A DNA stretch of 64,000 nt from Lateolabrax maculatus (taxonomy: Eukaryota > Chordata > Actinopteri > Acropomatiformes > Lateolabracidae). A program made the translations under genes and the position numbers. Positions 13,201 through 24,442 of this stretch are shown piece after piece (position 1 is the stretch's first letter; each line of letters begins with the position of its first letter). The stretch spans positions 4,678,001-4,742,000 of the forward strand of contig CM062208.1 of assembly GCA_031216445.1 (NCBI GenBank). Reading direction: 5' to 3'. The notes below the pieces were generated by a model. It had not been told where the DNA came from. It did not search any database and saw only the letters and a list, made by a program, of their open reading frames with translations.

Positions 13201-16200
13201 GCTAAAACGGTCATTTTAAGTGATTCAACAAATTATCTGTTGTTTCCCTGGTAAAGACAGTCTTTTAATGCTGCAGTATGATACACAGTATTTGCAAAGA
13301 GCATTTGTGCTGCCCATGCATTTGGCTGGATGCTATCTCTTTTGAAGAAGTCCTCACATGCCTCACAGAACACTGGAGTTGCTGGTCTGTCGCTGCCTTG
13401 ATCAGTTAGTTTTTGTGTTATTGTGTGACTTAGTTTGGCTATGACCGAAACACAAGTTCTGACCTCTGGATAAAAACTTACTGTATGCTTATAGCAGTAC
13501 AAAAGAAACACAATCTGACTTTAGTTTTACTAAGACAATTATTTTAGTGTTTTGAGCTCTTCTAAGTAGGGCTGAATCTACAATCTTTCCATGACATCGT
13601 TTTTAACATGGTGTATTTTCTGTTGAAAGAGGATGCTATGCCAATGAACAATACAGTGAGTGATCATTTGAACTGTATCATCATTTCTTAAAAAATTTGC
13701 TACTGAGAGACGACAGTCATTATTCACACAATCAGAAGAGGCTACAAACGGTCATTTTAAGAGTTTCAACAAATGATCTGTTGTTTCCCTGGTGGAGACA
13801 GTCTTACATTGATGCAATATGATACACAGTATTTGCAGAGAGCATTTGTGCTGCCCATGCATTTGGCTTGATACTATCTCTTTTGAAGAAGTCCTCACAC
13901 GCCACAAAGTGATTAAAACCTGATGTGGACGCTCAGAGGACTAAAAGTGCTCTAACCCTGCAGCCCAAAGTCGTGATGGGAAACAGAAACCATAACTCTG
14001 GACTCACTTACCTTAACTGATAACTGATAATTAACTAACTAATACCAAGCAGCTGGTTAAGTAATTCAGTGGGATAGAGTGAAGCCATTTGCAGGAATGT
14101 GTGCAGCATCACCCAGACAAACAAAACTCAACAAAACTGGACTCACTCGTAGAAAAACTGCTCAATATTGCAACCAGGGGTCCAAAACTCCTTTCATAAA
14201 AACCTTTAAAATATCACAAACCCTCTGGAAACTTAACTTTACTTGTTACACAGGAAAGGCAGAACGTTTTCCTTGACAGTTCAATCACCATAAACCACCA
14301 TGCAGGGGCACTCAATCAGCAGCAGAACAGTCCGGTCACATCTAAAATCTCATCAATCACAATCACAATCAATCACATCTCTTTTTTTCCAGCAGCAACA
14401 AAAGGTTTCATTTTGACAATTTAGTAATAATCTAATGCGCTTGCTTAGGTGACCTGTTTGAAACCACTTCCTGTTGAGTGGCAAACTTTCGTGAGCTGAT
14501 CTCCGCCTGATCTCAGGCAGGTTTCATAGCAACCCTGGACAGGAAACCAGTTTCTCAAGTTGAGAGCAGAAACAGAAGTTTCACATGTAGGACTGAGAAG
14601 CAGGAAGCCCAAAGACCTGTGGTTAAAGTGGGCCACAGTACTTTGCAACAGAGTTAAAAGCTACGGCTCTCAGAAGCTGTAATGTGTTGGTAATTTATAT
14701 TTACCGGAACACAACACAAACTGCACTTATACACAACATACCTTATGTAAGTGACATATTCATTTCATTCCACCAGACAGTTACTTTTATCTAAATGAAA
14801 CGTTTTAAAGTGGTGTAATGCACTACACAACCACTACTTGAGAGAAAGATTCAGACAAACAAACCAGTGAACAAGCAGCTTATTAAAGTGTTATGGATAC
14901 TACGTCTCTATCAGTTGTTCCTGGTCTCGTCTTGAATGTCAGTCCAGCATCCTGTTTTACACCAAAACAATGAGCTAAAAGAGGCTGAAAACTGCAGATA
15001 GATGGACAACAGAGCTGAGGTAGTTGAGGAGCAGCACCCTACATCGCAGATATTATCTTTTTGTATAAGACCTTAATTTTGTGCCCACATGTAAAGCAAC
15101 TTTTTCACTGAGTCATTGGATTTAAAGCAAACATAAAATCTGATTCATTTAAAGGGATCAGTTTAAGTGTACGTTATATTTAGAATATTTTCACCGCTTT
15201 ACTTTGCCGTCAGACAGCTCTTTCCGACGGGAAACTGAAGTTTTTATATCGTTCTCTTCACAGCCACCAGACTCCCTTGACAAAAACAGTAATTTTACCT
15301 CACAGAACATGGGAGTTGCTGGTCTGTCGCTGCCTTGATCAGTTAGTTTTTGTGTTATTGTGTGACTTAGTTTGGCTATGACCGACACACAAGTTCTGCC
15401 TAGACCTCTGGATAAAAACTTACTGTATGCTTATAGCAGTATAAAAGAAACACAATCTGACTTCAGTTTTATTAAGACAATTATTTTAGTGTTTTGAGCT
15501 CTTCTAAATAGGGCTGAATCTACAATCTTTTCCATGACATCTTCACTTTCTTAATATGGTTTATTTTCTTGTTGAAAGTACTGCATCATCATTTCTTAAA
15601 AAATTGTGTGGAGGAGTTGTTTTTACACCTACTCTGTGAAGGAAGTGTGTTTCTCTGTTTCCATTTAATGGAGTCGTATTGGTTTTATGCTTGGTTTTCC
15701 ATAAATATTACTGTTACAATTATCTAGAAGGAAATACATTACTGTATATTTCACTGAATTATTTCATTTCATGATATAGAGAACATTTACGGACAGTTCA
15801 AACCTTCATTGTGTCTATAGAAGATTGGACAAATCTGCCAAAAATAAGAAGCCGTCACTACTTATTTTATGTGTATACATTTGAAAAACGCATTGGGACA
15901 GTATTCGATAATTGATCTTAATGCATATTTTCTGTTATTTCCATTTTATGCGTCCTTGCGTATCTACTTTTCCTTTTCTCAAAAAAGAAAGTGCAAACAA
16001 AGAATTTCACAGTTCTTATTCTTGTGTGACCTTGACCTTTAGGAGGAATGAGCAAAACCATTTCCATTTCAGACATTTTCCATTTTGGATGGCAAAAATA
16101 AATTTAAAAAAAAGAAATAAATAAGTAGATAAGAACAATAGAATCACACTCAATATAAAGACATCATTTGCATCGCCTTTAGAGTGTGAAAGGAAGTGTG

Positions 16201-17323
16201 TTGGCTTGTTAGCCTGTGTTTAGTATCCGGTCACAGGAAACCACCTGGGCCAACACCACAAACACTCGTATTCACTCAACCTCATCAGAACAAAGTTTGT
16301 TGCCTTTTCAGTGTGTATGCGTGTGTTAACACTGCGTAAAATTAAATGAGGTGTTTCACACAGTTGATATTTTCTCACGTTATGCCCTACGTGACAGAGA
16401 GGACCTCAAATTAAAGTGACCATCTGTTTCCAGCATTAACAGGGACATACAGCATACCCTAGAGCTAAATTAACAAGTTGATTAATTGATAAATTAATTC
16501 CTATTTGTATAATCGATCAAATGTGATATTTATAAAAAAAACATTGGGCAACTGGTCAAACAAAGTAAACTATTTGATGAGATAACTTAGGATTCTGTTT
16601 GCCTGTGATGAGTATTTCTCTTAACCTTCGCATTTATCAACTAAATGGTTAATTGATTAATCAAACAGTGGAACTGATAATTAGCTGCAGCCCGAAAGTA
16701 CACATTTACCAGATTTACAGATCTACCACTGGGAAAACTTTACACCTAACACACACTGGTAAACATTTGCCATCAGCCCAGTTGTAACATACTGTAATAT
16801 TGGTTGGATTCCCTTTTGTCACCCAGGCGGCATCACCCGAGACACGTTCCAGAAGGAGCTGTGGTGTTACGACCCAGTCACTGACACATGGAGTCGACGA
16901 GCCGACATGATGGAGCTCCGCGGCCTTCACTGCATGTGCACTGTGGGCGACAAGCTCTACGTCATGGGCGGGAATCACTTCCGAGGCAGCAGCGACTACG
17001 ACGACGTCCTGGGCTGCGAATACTACAGCCCAGAGACGGACCAATGGACGGTGGTGGCGCCGATGCCACGTGGTCAGAGCGATGTTGGTGTGACAGTGTT
17101 TAACGGGCAGATCTACGTGGTGGGAGGGTATTCCTGGAACAGCAGGTGCATGGTTGACATTGTGCAGCGGTACGACCCGGAGGAGGACGTGTGGGACAGG
17201 GTGTTCAACGTGCTGGAGCCTCTCGGGGGGATTCGTGCTTGTACGATGACAGTTCACCTGCCGGAGGGGTCAGTGGACGAGGCTCAGATTCAGGAGTGTC
17301 CCCTGCCCACAGCGAAGAGCTGA
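7299..17323 (+). CDS. BTB-BACK-kelch protein of the KLHL9/KLHL13 type, CUL3 substrate adaptor
   Basis: Coding exons are 7299-7303, 8348-8481, 9059-9234, 9443-9575, 10110-10306, 10589-10664, 10878-11435, 11855-12034, 12395-12508 and 16827-17323; phases agree and give 689 residues. Residues 1-105 are proline-rich (PPAPAPPPAPAPA near the middle) and unlike KLHL9/13. The BTB domain starts near residue 106 (GFDAFRADETLCDVVLVPGD), BACK follows to about 370, and six kelch repeats fill the rest with paired glycines (GGQST, VGGRN, SGGIT, MGGNHF, VGGYSW). Stretches such as LLLEASNYQMMPFMQP and NEKRTFFHLS are near-identical to KLHL9/13, which recruit targets to CUL3 ubiquitin ligase. The start is an ATG in a good context (gaaATGG) only five bases before a donor; this is the only upstream ATG that enters the open frame of exon 8348. 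It could be a third, fish-retained KLHL9/13 paralogue. The orthologue name is uncertain. Confidence 0.88.
8574..8945. repeat. fish interspersed repeat of the aagtactttactt type
   Basis: The stretch has the AGTACATTTACTC, TACTTCTACTCCA and CACTACATTTAT motifs that recur across teleost genomes. Related fragments occur at about 33330-33480, 37120-37290 and 41640-41770 in this window. It lies in a KLHL-gene intron. Family name not assigned. Confidence 0.5.
13156..13695. repeat. tandem repeat unit 1 (about 540 bp) in KLHL intron
   Basis: The sequence from tttgctactga to the run of A before 13696 recurs immediately downstream as a second unit starting with the same 11-mer. The two are diverged (roughly 85-90% by eye). 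Unit 1 appears complete. Confidence 0.75.
13696..13903. repeat. tandem repeat unit 2, 5' part
   Basis: This matches 13156-13363 of unit 1 (cagtcattattcacacaatc and tttgtgctgcccatgcattt are shared). Similarity stops at cctcacacgcc, exactly where the 3' part at 15298 resumes relative to unit 1. Confidence 0.75.
13904..15297. other. 1.39-kb sequence interrupting repeat unit 2
   Basis: Relative to unit 1 this is extra sequence between the two halves of unit 2. I see no transposase frame, terminal inverted repeats or clear target-site duplication. It contains short open frames only. Confidence 0.5.
15298..15606. repeat. tandem repeat unit 2, 3' part
   Basis: This matches unit 1 from about 13365 to its end (ggtctgtcgctgccttgatc is shared). 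A block of about 50 bases present in unit 1 near 13630-13670 is missing here. Confidence 0.75.
16459..16693. repeat. MITE-like repeat with GCTGCAACTAA-type ends
   Basis: The ends read ctagagctaaattaac and ataattagctgcagccc, with an internal AT-rich part containing repeated ATTAATTGAT motifs. It belongs to the abundant fish family whose ends read roughly GGGCTGCAACTAA. Several other copies occur in this window. Confidence 0.5.
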
Positions 17324-18827
17324 AGCACCACAGACAAGGGGGTTTCCGACTTTATGCCACCGTCAAACCAGAAACGGCAGAAAGACAAAATGAGTCTTTC
17401 ATTTCATGTCAAAATGGCAAAACAGGAAATAGTGTGGGTGGTAAACACAGCTGCAGGGGCAAGCGTGGCTAAATACGTAACTTTAGCATTGAACCAAAGT
17501 TTTATACGTTTTATCAAACACTTTACTGCCTTTAGTGCCATTTCCTGTCGTTGCATTTACTGTCAGCCATGTAGCATCTCTCTTGCTCTGATGTGTTCTT
17601 TCACTCTGCAGCTTCAGTATGTAAAAGGAAACACTCAATACATCCTTGATGAAAGGGCAAACCCACACTCCACTGATTGATCGGATATTGAGTATCGCTG
17701 TTTCACAGGTCAAAGTTCAATCGGGTCGACCTCTGGATCAGTTAGACAGAAGGCAGATTCTTCTCCTCACTGAAATAAAGTAAATGAACTGCGTGATTTG
17801 AATGTAAACAAAGAAATAATGTAATTAACAGTTAAATCATTAATCTCTCTCATAAATAAAAAACTATGATGACATTATCCTGCTAACAAATACAGTCTGT
17901 GTAACTACAGCCTGACATAAATTTGTGCCTGCATGTCACACCAGCTGAGAGGAATAAACTGAATCCTCTGTATCGTAATGAAGGATGACCGAATATGTCA
18001 GAAGTCACAAAGTGGCTTAATATGGGGCACCGAGTCATAAGATGTAACCCAGACTGTGGCATCAAAGACAACATTTCTTTGTTATGATTTGGAATTTCCA
18101 CATTTTCAATAAGTTTTACTTCAAGTTTTTCCCTCAATCAAGACTGTAATAAAACCAATAAGTTAGATCCATTTCGGTCTGAAAAGGCTCTGTTGAACCA
18201 TCTACAACAATTGCAGAAACTGTGAATTTAAAGCAAAATAGATTGTGATCTTTTATACTATAGTCTTAGCAAAGAGAGCTGTATGTTTTTGCCATAATAC
18301 CAGCTCAATATTTAATTACTGTCACAGCGGGAAAAAATTATGTGTAAATGTTTGATTTGTTATCTTTTGTATATTTATATCGCTTTCCTGTGTTTTAAGA
18401 TGAAAATAAAATGTAGATTATGATCTTCATGTTACATAAATCACATTATTCACTGTCTGCGAAGGCCGAAGTTCCACCAGCCATTAAGACAGCAAGAAAA
18501 CCTGCGACTTCTTCAACAGCGACATCTGTACAAGCATATTAACACACACAGACTCTTTGGTACATCTGATGCACGTGACTGACGATGAAACAAATTACAC
18601 CCTTGGGACTTTATCCTTCACCTCCAGATAAGACTCAGACAGCTGTGACGTCGACCGCTATGCCAAGGACTACAAATACTGGAAAGCAGACACTTTACAT
18701 GAGTGTGATGCATAAAATATTGTTGGAATTTTCAAAATCAGTGTTTTAGAAAAGATGCCCAAAGCTTTTTTGAATCCGCTTTAGCAGTTTAACATATTTC
18801 ATTGTACTCTGTTGGATACTTAATTCA

Positions 18828-18833
18828 AATAAA
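18828..18833 (+). terminator. candidate polyadenylation signal of the KLHL-like gene
   Basis: AATAAA lies 1.5 kb after the stop codon. Earlier hexamers at 17774-17779 and 18405-18410 could also be used, giving shorter 3'UTRs. Confidence 0.4.
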
Positions 18834-18839
18834 GCAAAT

Positions 18840-20370
18840 CATCTACATAAAAAAGAACTTCAAAAGAAGCCTATGTGGCTCCTGTTGAAAAACCTAAGTG
18901 GTAAAAAAAACTAGGCCTAAACATTCTGGATGTTTATGAATATGATAATATTGGTTTTAGTAAGTAGAAACTACTCAGAGTTTCCACCACACAACTACAT
19001 GACCCAGTGTACTATTTACTGAGCAAACCATGGCCAAATATAATTCATCACTGTGAGAGGGAAAACATCTTTTGCCATCTGGCAGACACATGTCACCTTG
19101 AAATGTCAAATTTTGTTTTATGTGGCTGATCTAGCCTTGTACCTTCCTCAGGAGTGGAAAGTCTTTAGTTTCTGTATTGTACTAGAGTACAGAAAGGAAA
19201 TATGTAAAACCATTCCTCTGAATTTCTAAACAAAGCAGGTAAAAGGGTCAGACGTTGTAGAGTCACATCACTGCATTTCAAAGCAAATATCTCCTTTTGT
19301 CTTCTTCTGTTGTATAGGCACTTTGGAGACAAAGGTTTAAAATATACAAAGTGTCTGTAAAAGGGAATCAGTGCTGTTACATAAAGCTGAGTTTTGTTCA
19401 AGGGAAAGAAACACTCGACAGTGTGTACCTTTGAACAATACAAGACTGTCTGCTTCAAATGGAAGAAACGTGTTAAACAGCAGCCAACTGGAACAGAAAC
19501 GGTCTCAGAAACCTGCAAGTGTTGCAATCTAAATTGTACTTAAAATATATGTAGTGGCCTAAGGAATACACAGACTATATCAGTGACCGGTTAAAAATGG
19601 GATCTGCAGTCAAGATGCCAAAAACACAGCTGACACAATGGGAGAGTGTGGTACATCCCGCACCACCAAATATGGCAGACAATGGAACCAAAGTAACTGT
19701 GGAAAAACTACCAGGCAAAAGAAACAAAATCCCGCTGACGAATGAGGCAAAGACAGAGGGAGAGCGATAGGAGACGAGATAAAATGGCCAAAAAGCAGAA
19801 CTAGCAGCTTCAAAACGGCCATTCACAAACCAACGGGTGACGTCAAGAAGGCTACGTCCACCTCTTTAATACAGTCTATGTTCCAGACATACAGTTTATT
19901 TATTTAATTGTTTGCAAAAATCAACTTTTATGAATTTGGGCCCCTCTAACATCTTCTCTATTGTTACTTTACTTAAGCGAAATATCTCTGTTTATCAGTT
20001 ATTTCATCGGGGGGAATCAATCATTATGTAAAAGCAGAAGAACCCATTAACCCCTGTAGGTAATGTCATGTGTCTGCCCACCCATGTGACAGGGTGCTAT
20101 TCCCAATTAAATACATCTTCCAACAACAACTGTCCTTGGGATAAAAAAAAAAAAAACAAAAAACCTTGCAGCCCATTATAATTTCGTCTAGCTCCAGAAA
20201 GCATCACATTCCACTCTGAAGTAGCAGAGCCCGTCCCCTTTTTTCACTCTGCCTTGGAGCAAATAATTGTTTTTTTTTTTCTAGTAGTGTCTGGGTTTAC
20301 AAAAAGTGGAAGGTCTGAGACTGGGAGGGCAGAGGTGCTGTCGTTCAGCAGCAGACAGGACCACAACTCT
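18840..20370. other. intergenic region upstream of hsd3b
   Basis: No supported exon. The 19575-19880 part resembles an interspersed fish repeat (entered separately). The final part before 20454 is presumed to be the hsd3b promoter. Confidence 0.45.
19575..19880. repeat. probable fish interspersed repeat ending in gacgtc...tacgtcca...acagtctatg
   Basis: The end contains gggtgacgtcaag, gctacgtccacctctt and atacagtctatg, a combination I recognise as a recurrent element end in teleost DNA. The call rests on memory of this motif. Confidence 0.4.
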
Positions 20371-20373
20371 TTA

Positions 20374-20382
20374 CTTTAAAAG
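20374..20382 (+). promoter_or_regulatory. hsd3b: possible TATA-like element of hsd3b
   Basis: TTTAAAAGG lies about 75 bases before the start codon and could act as a TATA-like box. No convincing SF-1 site was found close by. Confidence 0.25.
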
Positions 20383-20453
20383 GTCTATTGGACACTGGAG
20401 TTTGCAGGTTTAGTTTATTTTTTGTCCTCGTGCCAAGAGAGAATTAACCTGCG

Positions 20454-23000
20454 ATGTCTCTGAAAGGGGATGTGTGTTTGGTGACGGGAGCCTGTGGATT
20501 CCTGGGAAAGAGGCTGGTGAGGCTGCTGCTCGAGGAAGAGGAAATTGCTGAGATTCGACTGCTGGACAAACACGTACAGCCCCAGTTTTTACTGTCTCTG
20601 GAGGGTATGAACTACGTTAAAAGTTCAGGGAGAAGTTTGTTATTATTATTCTGTATACATCCATTTAAAAAACACTGATAGTGAAGTTTATTATATTATA
20701 ATATAATAATATATATTCTTAACATTTTGATGCTGTAGTGAAAACTAGAAATGCTGAAATCATGGAGAACACTTTGTAGTGCCAGTAGTTTAATTAGTTT
20801 TATTTTCTTTTAAACTTAATTTAATCAGGGAAGCCACCAGATTTAAAATCTATTTTTTAAGAGTGTCGTAGCCAAAACAAACACTGAAAATAGAAGAAAA
20901 AATTGATTATTTGTGTTCCAATTTTGCCCTCAACTAAAATAAACCACTGGGTTTATGTCATTGATTAACAACCCATTAGATTAACTTAGATAACTGTAGA
21001 TAGCACAGATAGCTGTTTTATATTATTGCTGTGTACTTTAAAGCTTTTAATGAGACCACCAGCAATAAATCTATTTATGGATAAAATATACATGAAAAGA
21101 CTGGACACACTGTTATTTTCTATATCAAATAACCACACCTTGTGGTTAATTGTGGTAATTGAGATTATTCTTTATTTGCTGTGTCAGACTGTAGAGGCAA
21201 CACAAAGTTGAGTGTTTTCGAGGGGGACATCAGAGACGGCGATTTCCTGAGAAAAACCTGTCGAGGTGTATCAGTCGTCTTCCACATCGCATCCATCATT
21301 GACGTTATTGAATCAGTGGAGTACAGTGAGATATATGGGGTCAATGTCAAAGGTAAGGCAGCTGCTCTAATCCCCTAAAGGTCAACTTCACATTGTTTTT
21401 TTCTTACAGATTGGAATTTATTGAGTTATTTTAATTTCTTCTTAATTATCAAGTAATTGTATATCGTTATGCATTCAAGGACATATACAGTAAATAGATG
21501 TAGACACAAATAAAGCAGATGTTTACCTACAAACTTACTCAACTTCGCAAAAAAACTTTTTACAATTGCTTGAGGAGGTTTTTGCCTTTTTCGAAAAAAA
21601 GTTAATGCACGAATAAGTTCTGACATAGCAAACATTTAACTCAAGTGACTTATTTTTTTCCCCTGTTGGCGTCTTCCCAGATATTTCCATAACACACGAA
21701 AACATGGCTTCAGTCTCTTCTTTGCTCCACACAGATCTGATGTAACACTCATTTAATTACATCATCTTGTTACGCCCTTTTCTTCTGCAAACGTATAATA
21801 GTTTTCCAATTGGAGAAGTGGCGCCACCTACTACCTACTTTAAACTGACACGTCAACTTTATTCAGAATTAACACTTAAACCGAAACTTGATCCCTTATC
21901 AACACTTCCACTTCAGGTATAGCATTGCTTTAAAAATTTCCAACTTCAGCAATTCCAGCCGTTAAAAAAAAAAGGTTTAGCTGCAGTTTTTCTAGTTTTT
22001 CTGCAGCCTAAGTGTTAAAGTGGCTCAACACAAAGAGGAAGAGTCTCAAATATGGGTTTGACTTCTGTTAAATTAACTTCCGTGTTGGTGTGACACCAGA
22101 AGAAATGTTTGCCCTCCTCTGCGATAAGATGGATAAAAAGTGATTAGGAATTATTTTAGCTTATATGAACTCAATTCGCTTTTTCGCTTTGCAGGAACAC
22201 AGCTGCTTCTGGAGGCATGTATCCAGGAGAACGTGGTGTCCTTCATCTACACCAGCACCATTGAGGTGATGGGACCAAACCCCAAGGGTGAACCCATAAT
22301 TAACGGCGTTGAGGACACAGTTTATGACTGTGCTCTGAAGTTTGCCTACAGCAAGACCAAAAGGGAGGCTGAGGAGAAAACGCTGCAGGCCCACAGCGAG
22401 GTGCTCCAAAACGGAGGCCGACTGGCCACCTGCGCCCTCAGACCTATGTACATCTATGGGGAGGGCTGCCGCTTCCTGCTGGGCCACATGGGCGACGGGA
22501 TAGGCAACAAGGATGTTCTATTTCGTATGTCTCTACCAGAGGCCCGAGTGAATCCTGTCTATGTGGGCAACGTGGCTGTGGCCCACCTCCAAGCCGCGCG
22601 CTGCCTCCAAGATCCACGAAAAAGAAATGAAATTGGAGGAAAGTTTTATTTCATTTCTGATGACACGCCACCAATCAGTTATTCAGACTTCAACCATGTC
22701 ATGATGTCACCTCTGGGCTTCAGCATTCAAGAGAAACTCCTGCTGCCGCTCGGCCTCCTCTACGTGATCTGCTTCTTTTTGGAGATCGTGTGCGTGATGC
22801 TGCGACCTTTCAAACGCATCGTCCCTCCGATGAACCGGCAGCTCCTCACCATGCTGAACACGCCGTTCAGCTTCTCCTATCAGAAGGCTCAGAGGGACCT
22901 GGGATACGCCCCCAGATACACCTGGGAGGAAGCACGCAAAGGCACCGTCGAATGGCTCGCCTCACAGTTGCCACTGGAGAGGGAAAGAAGAGCTAAATAA
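20454..23000 (+). CDS. hsd3b: 3-beta-hydroxysteroid dehydrogenase / delta-5,4 isomerase
   Basis: Coding exons 20454-20604, 21188-21352 and 22195-23000 join in phase to give 373 residues, the usual length for vertebrate 3-beta-HSD. The enzyme converts delta-5 3-beta-hydroxysteroids to delta-4 3-ketosteroids in ER and mitochondrial membranes, a required step in steroid hormone synthesis. Visible features are the Rossmann motif TGACGFLG at residues 11-18, IYTST with Ser126, the catalytic pair Tyr157 and Lys161 (YSKTK), and RPMYIYGEG. A hydrophobic membrane segment (LLLPLGLLYVICFFLEIVCV) sits in the C-terminal third. Most of the protein is encoded by one long last exon, as in mammals. An ATTAAA at 23281-23286 may be the polyadenylation signal. 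Fish carry more than one hsd3b copy, so I give only the family symbol. The hao2 neighbourhood matches human 1p12. Confidence 0.95.
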
Positions 23001-23286
23001 TTAATGAAAAGCAATCTGAAACTACAAAATATACAGAATCGGTACATTGCTATAGCATCTTTCAAATTATTCGGATGAGTTGAGCATAGGTTTTTGTTTG
23101 TTTATCTGATATTACCATTAAAAGTCACCAAGGCCACAGCTTCCTACACATCTGGGGTTAAATTCTGTAAACTGCATTCGCTGTTTGTTTCCTCAGCACT
23201 TTTGGCTTTACAGATTTGACTCATGAATGTTCGGCATCACCTCTTGTTCTTGTTCTGTACGGCAATATGTTGTGTATACTATTAAA

Positions 23287-24130
23287 GTTTATTCTGGGGG
23301 AAAATGACCTTACTCATTGTACATTTTAATTTATACTTGGTTTATATATTTATTTACTGGGTTCTCTTTAATTTTAACTTCATTGTCCCCAAAGAAAACT
23401 TTTCCTTGTATAATTCTTCTTTGAACTTTGAGGCAAGCAGACTTTGGTAACAGTTTTTTTTCTTTTCCACTTGGTTCTTAAATATAATTAAGCTCTAAAT
23501 CACTATGGGATTAACACAAAAAATACCCTTGACCCATTTTCCTTGGACAGGATTACATTAATTACACAGGTGTAATTACTGCCTTAAAACTAGAGGCAAG
23601 ATCCAGGCAAACCTACTATGTATTTACTGCAGCTGACTACACAACCATTTGAGGATCCGCAATGATAATTAAGTAAGAAAAAAGCGGTGAACTGTTTTAA
23701 CTGGATAAAGCAATGGAACTGTTTTTTCAGCATAGTTACAAAGAGCATTGATTACGTAAAAGAGCACTGATAGTGGAACAATCAATCAGCTAATGATTAA
23801 TTTCCCTCAGACACAACGGGATGACCCCGCTTCACTTTCTGTGACACTCTTGTACTCTCTCAAACACACACACACACACAAACACAAACACACACACACA
23901 CACAAACACAAACACACACACACACACACAAACAAACACAAGCACACACGCACACACACACACACACACAAACCAGCAGGCAACCAGGCCAGAGTGCAGC
24001 ATTTTGAACAAGCAGCCATTGAAGAACAATGAGGTCATGGATTCACCGCCAGGCAAAGAGCTACAACCACTTGTGGGAACAAATCTAGTCTGAGGGGAAA
24101 GAAAAACACCCACTGACATAAGTGATGGCA
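23287..24130. other. intergenic region between hsd3b and pla1a
   Basis: No exon seen. It contains the long (CA)n microsatellite entered separately; the remainder is AT-rich unique-looking sequence. Confidence 0.5.
23861..23970. repeat. compound (CA)n / (CAAA) microsatellite
   Basis: CA repeats are interrupted at regular intervals by aaacacaaac and aagcacacacg. The interruptions suggest an old, stabilised tract. Confidence 0.9.
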
Positions 24131-24442
24131 GAGTAAGAGGAAGGGGGAAGGTTTGTAGTGGGTCTGTTGAAGCGCAGCTTTACAAGAAAAGAAACTCTGT
24201 TGGGAACATTAAAAAAAGATTTTATTTTTGGAATTTTTTTTTTATGTGGATTCCTGCATTGCTTCATGACCACTGTTTGCCAGTTAAAGGCTGAGTCGTT
24301 GTTCCAGGGGGGGGATTTTCTCAAGCCAAAAGCTGATCTCCGTCCACCAACTGGGGCTAAACAGAGCCGGTGAGTGCCGTTAAGCACCAACTAAAGCTCC
24401 CAGGCAACTTCTCTCCCCGTTCACGTCTCTGTTACTACAGAA

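Noticed and set aside
13156..15606. CRISPR-like or satellite array
   Set aside because: There are only two long diverged units, with no short regular repeats or spacers.
20280..20453. SF-1 (NR5A) sites in the hsd3b promoter
   Set aside because: Only weak aaggtct-like matches were seen, too degenerate to call.
23793..24032. Open frame rich in THTHKHKH residues
   Set aside because: It is a translation of the (CA)n microsatellite, not a gene.
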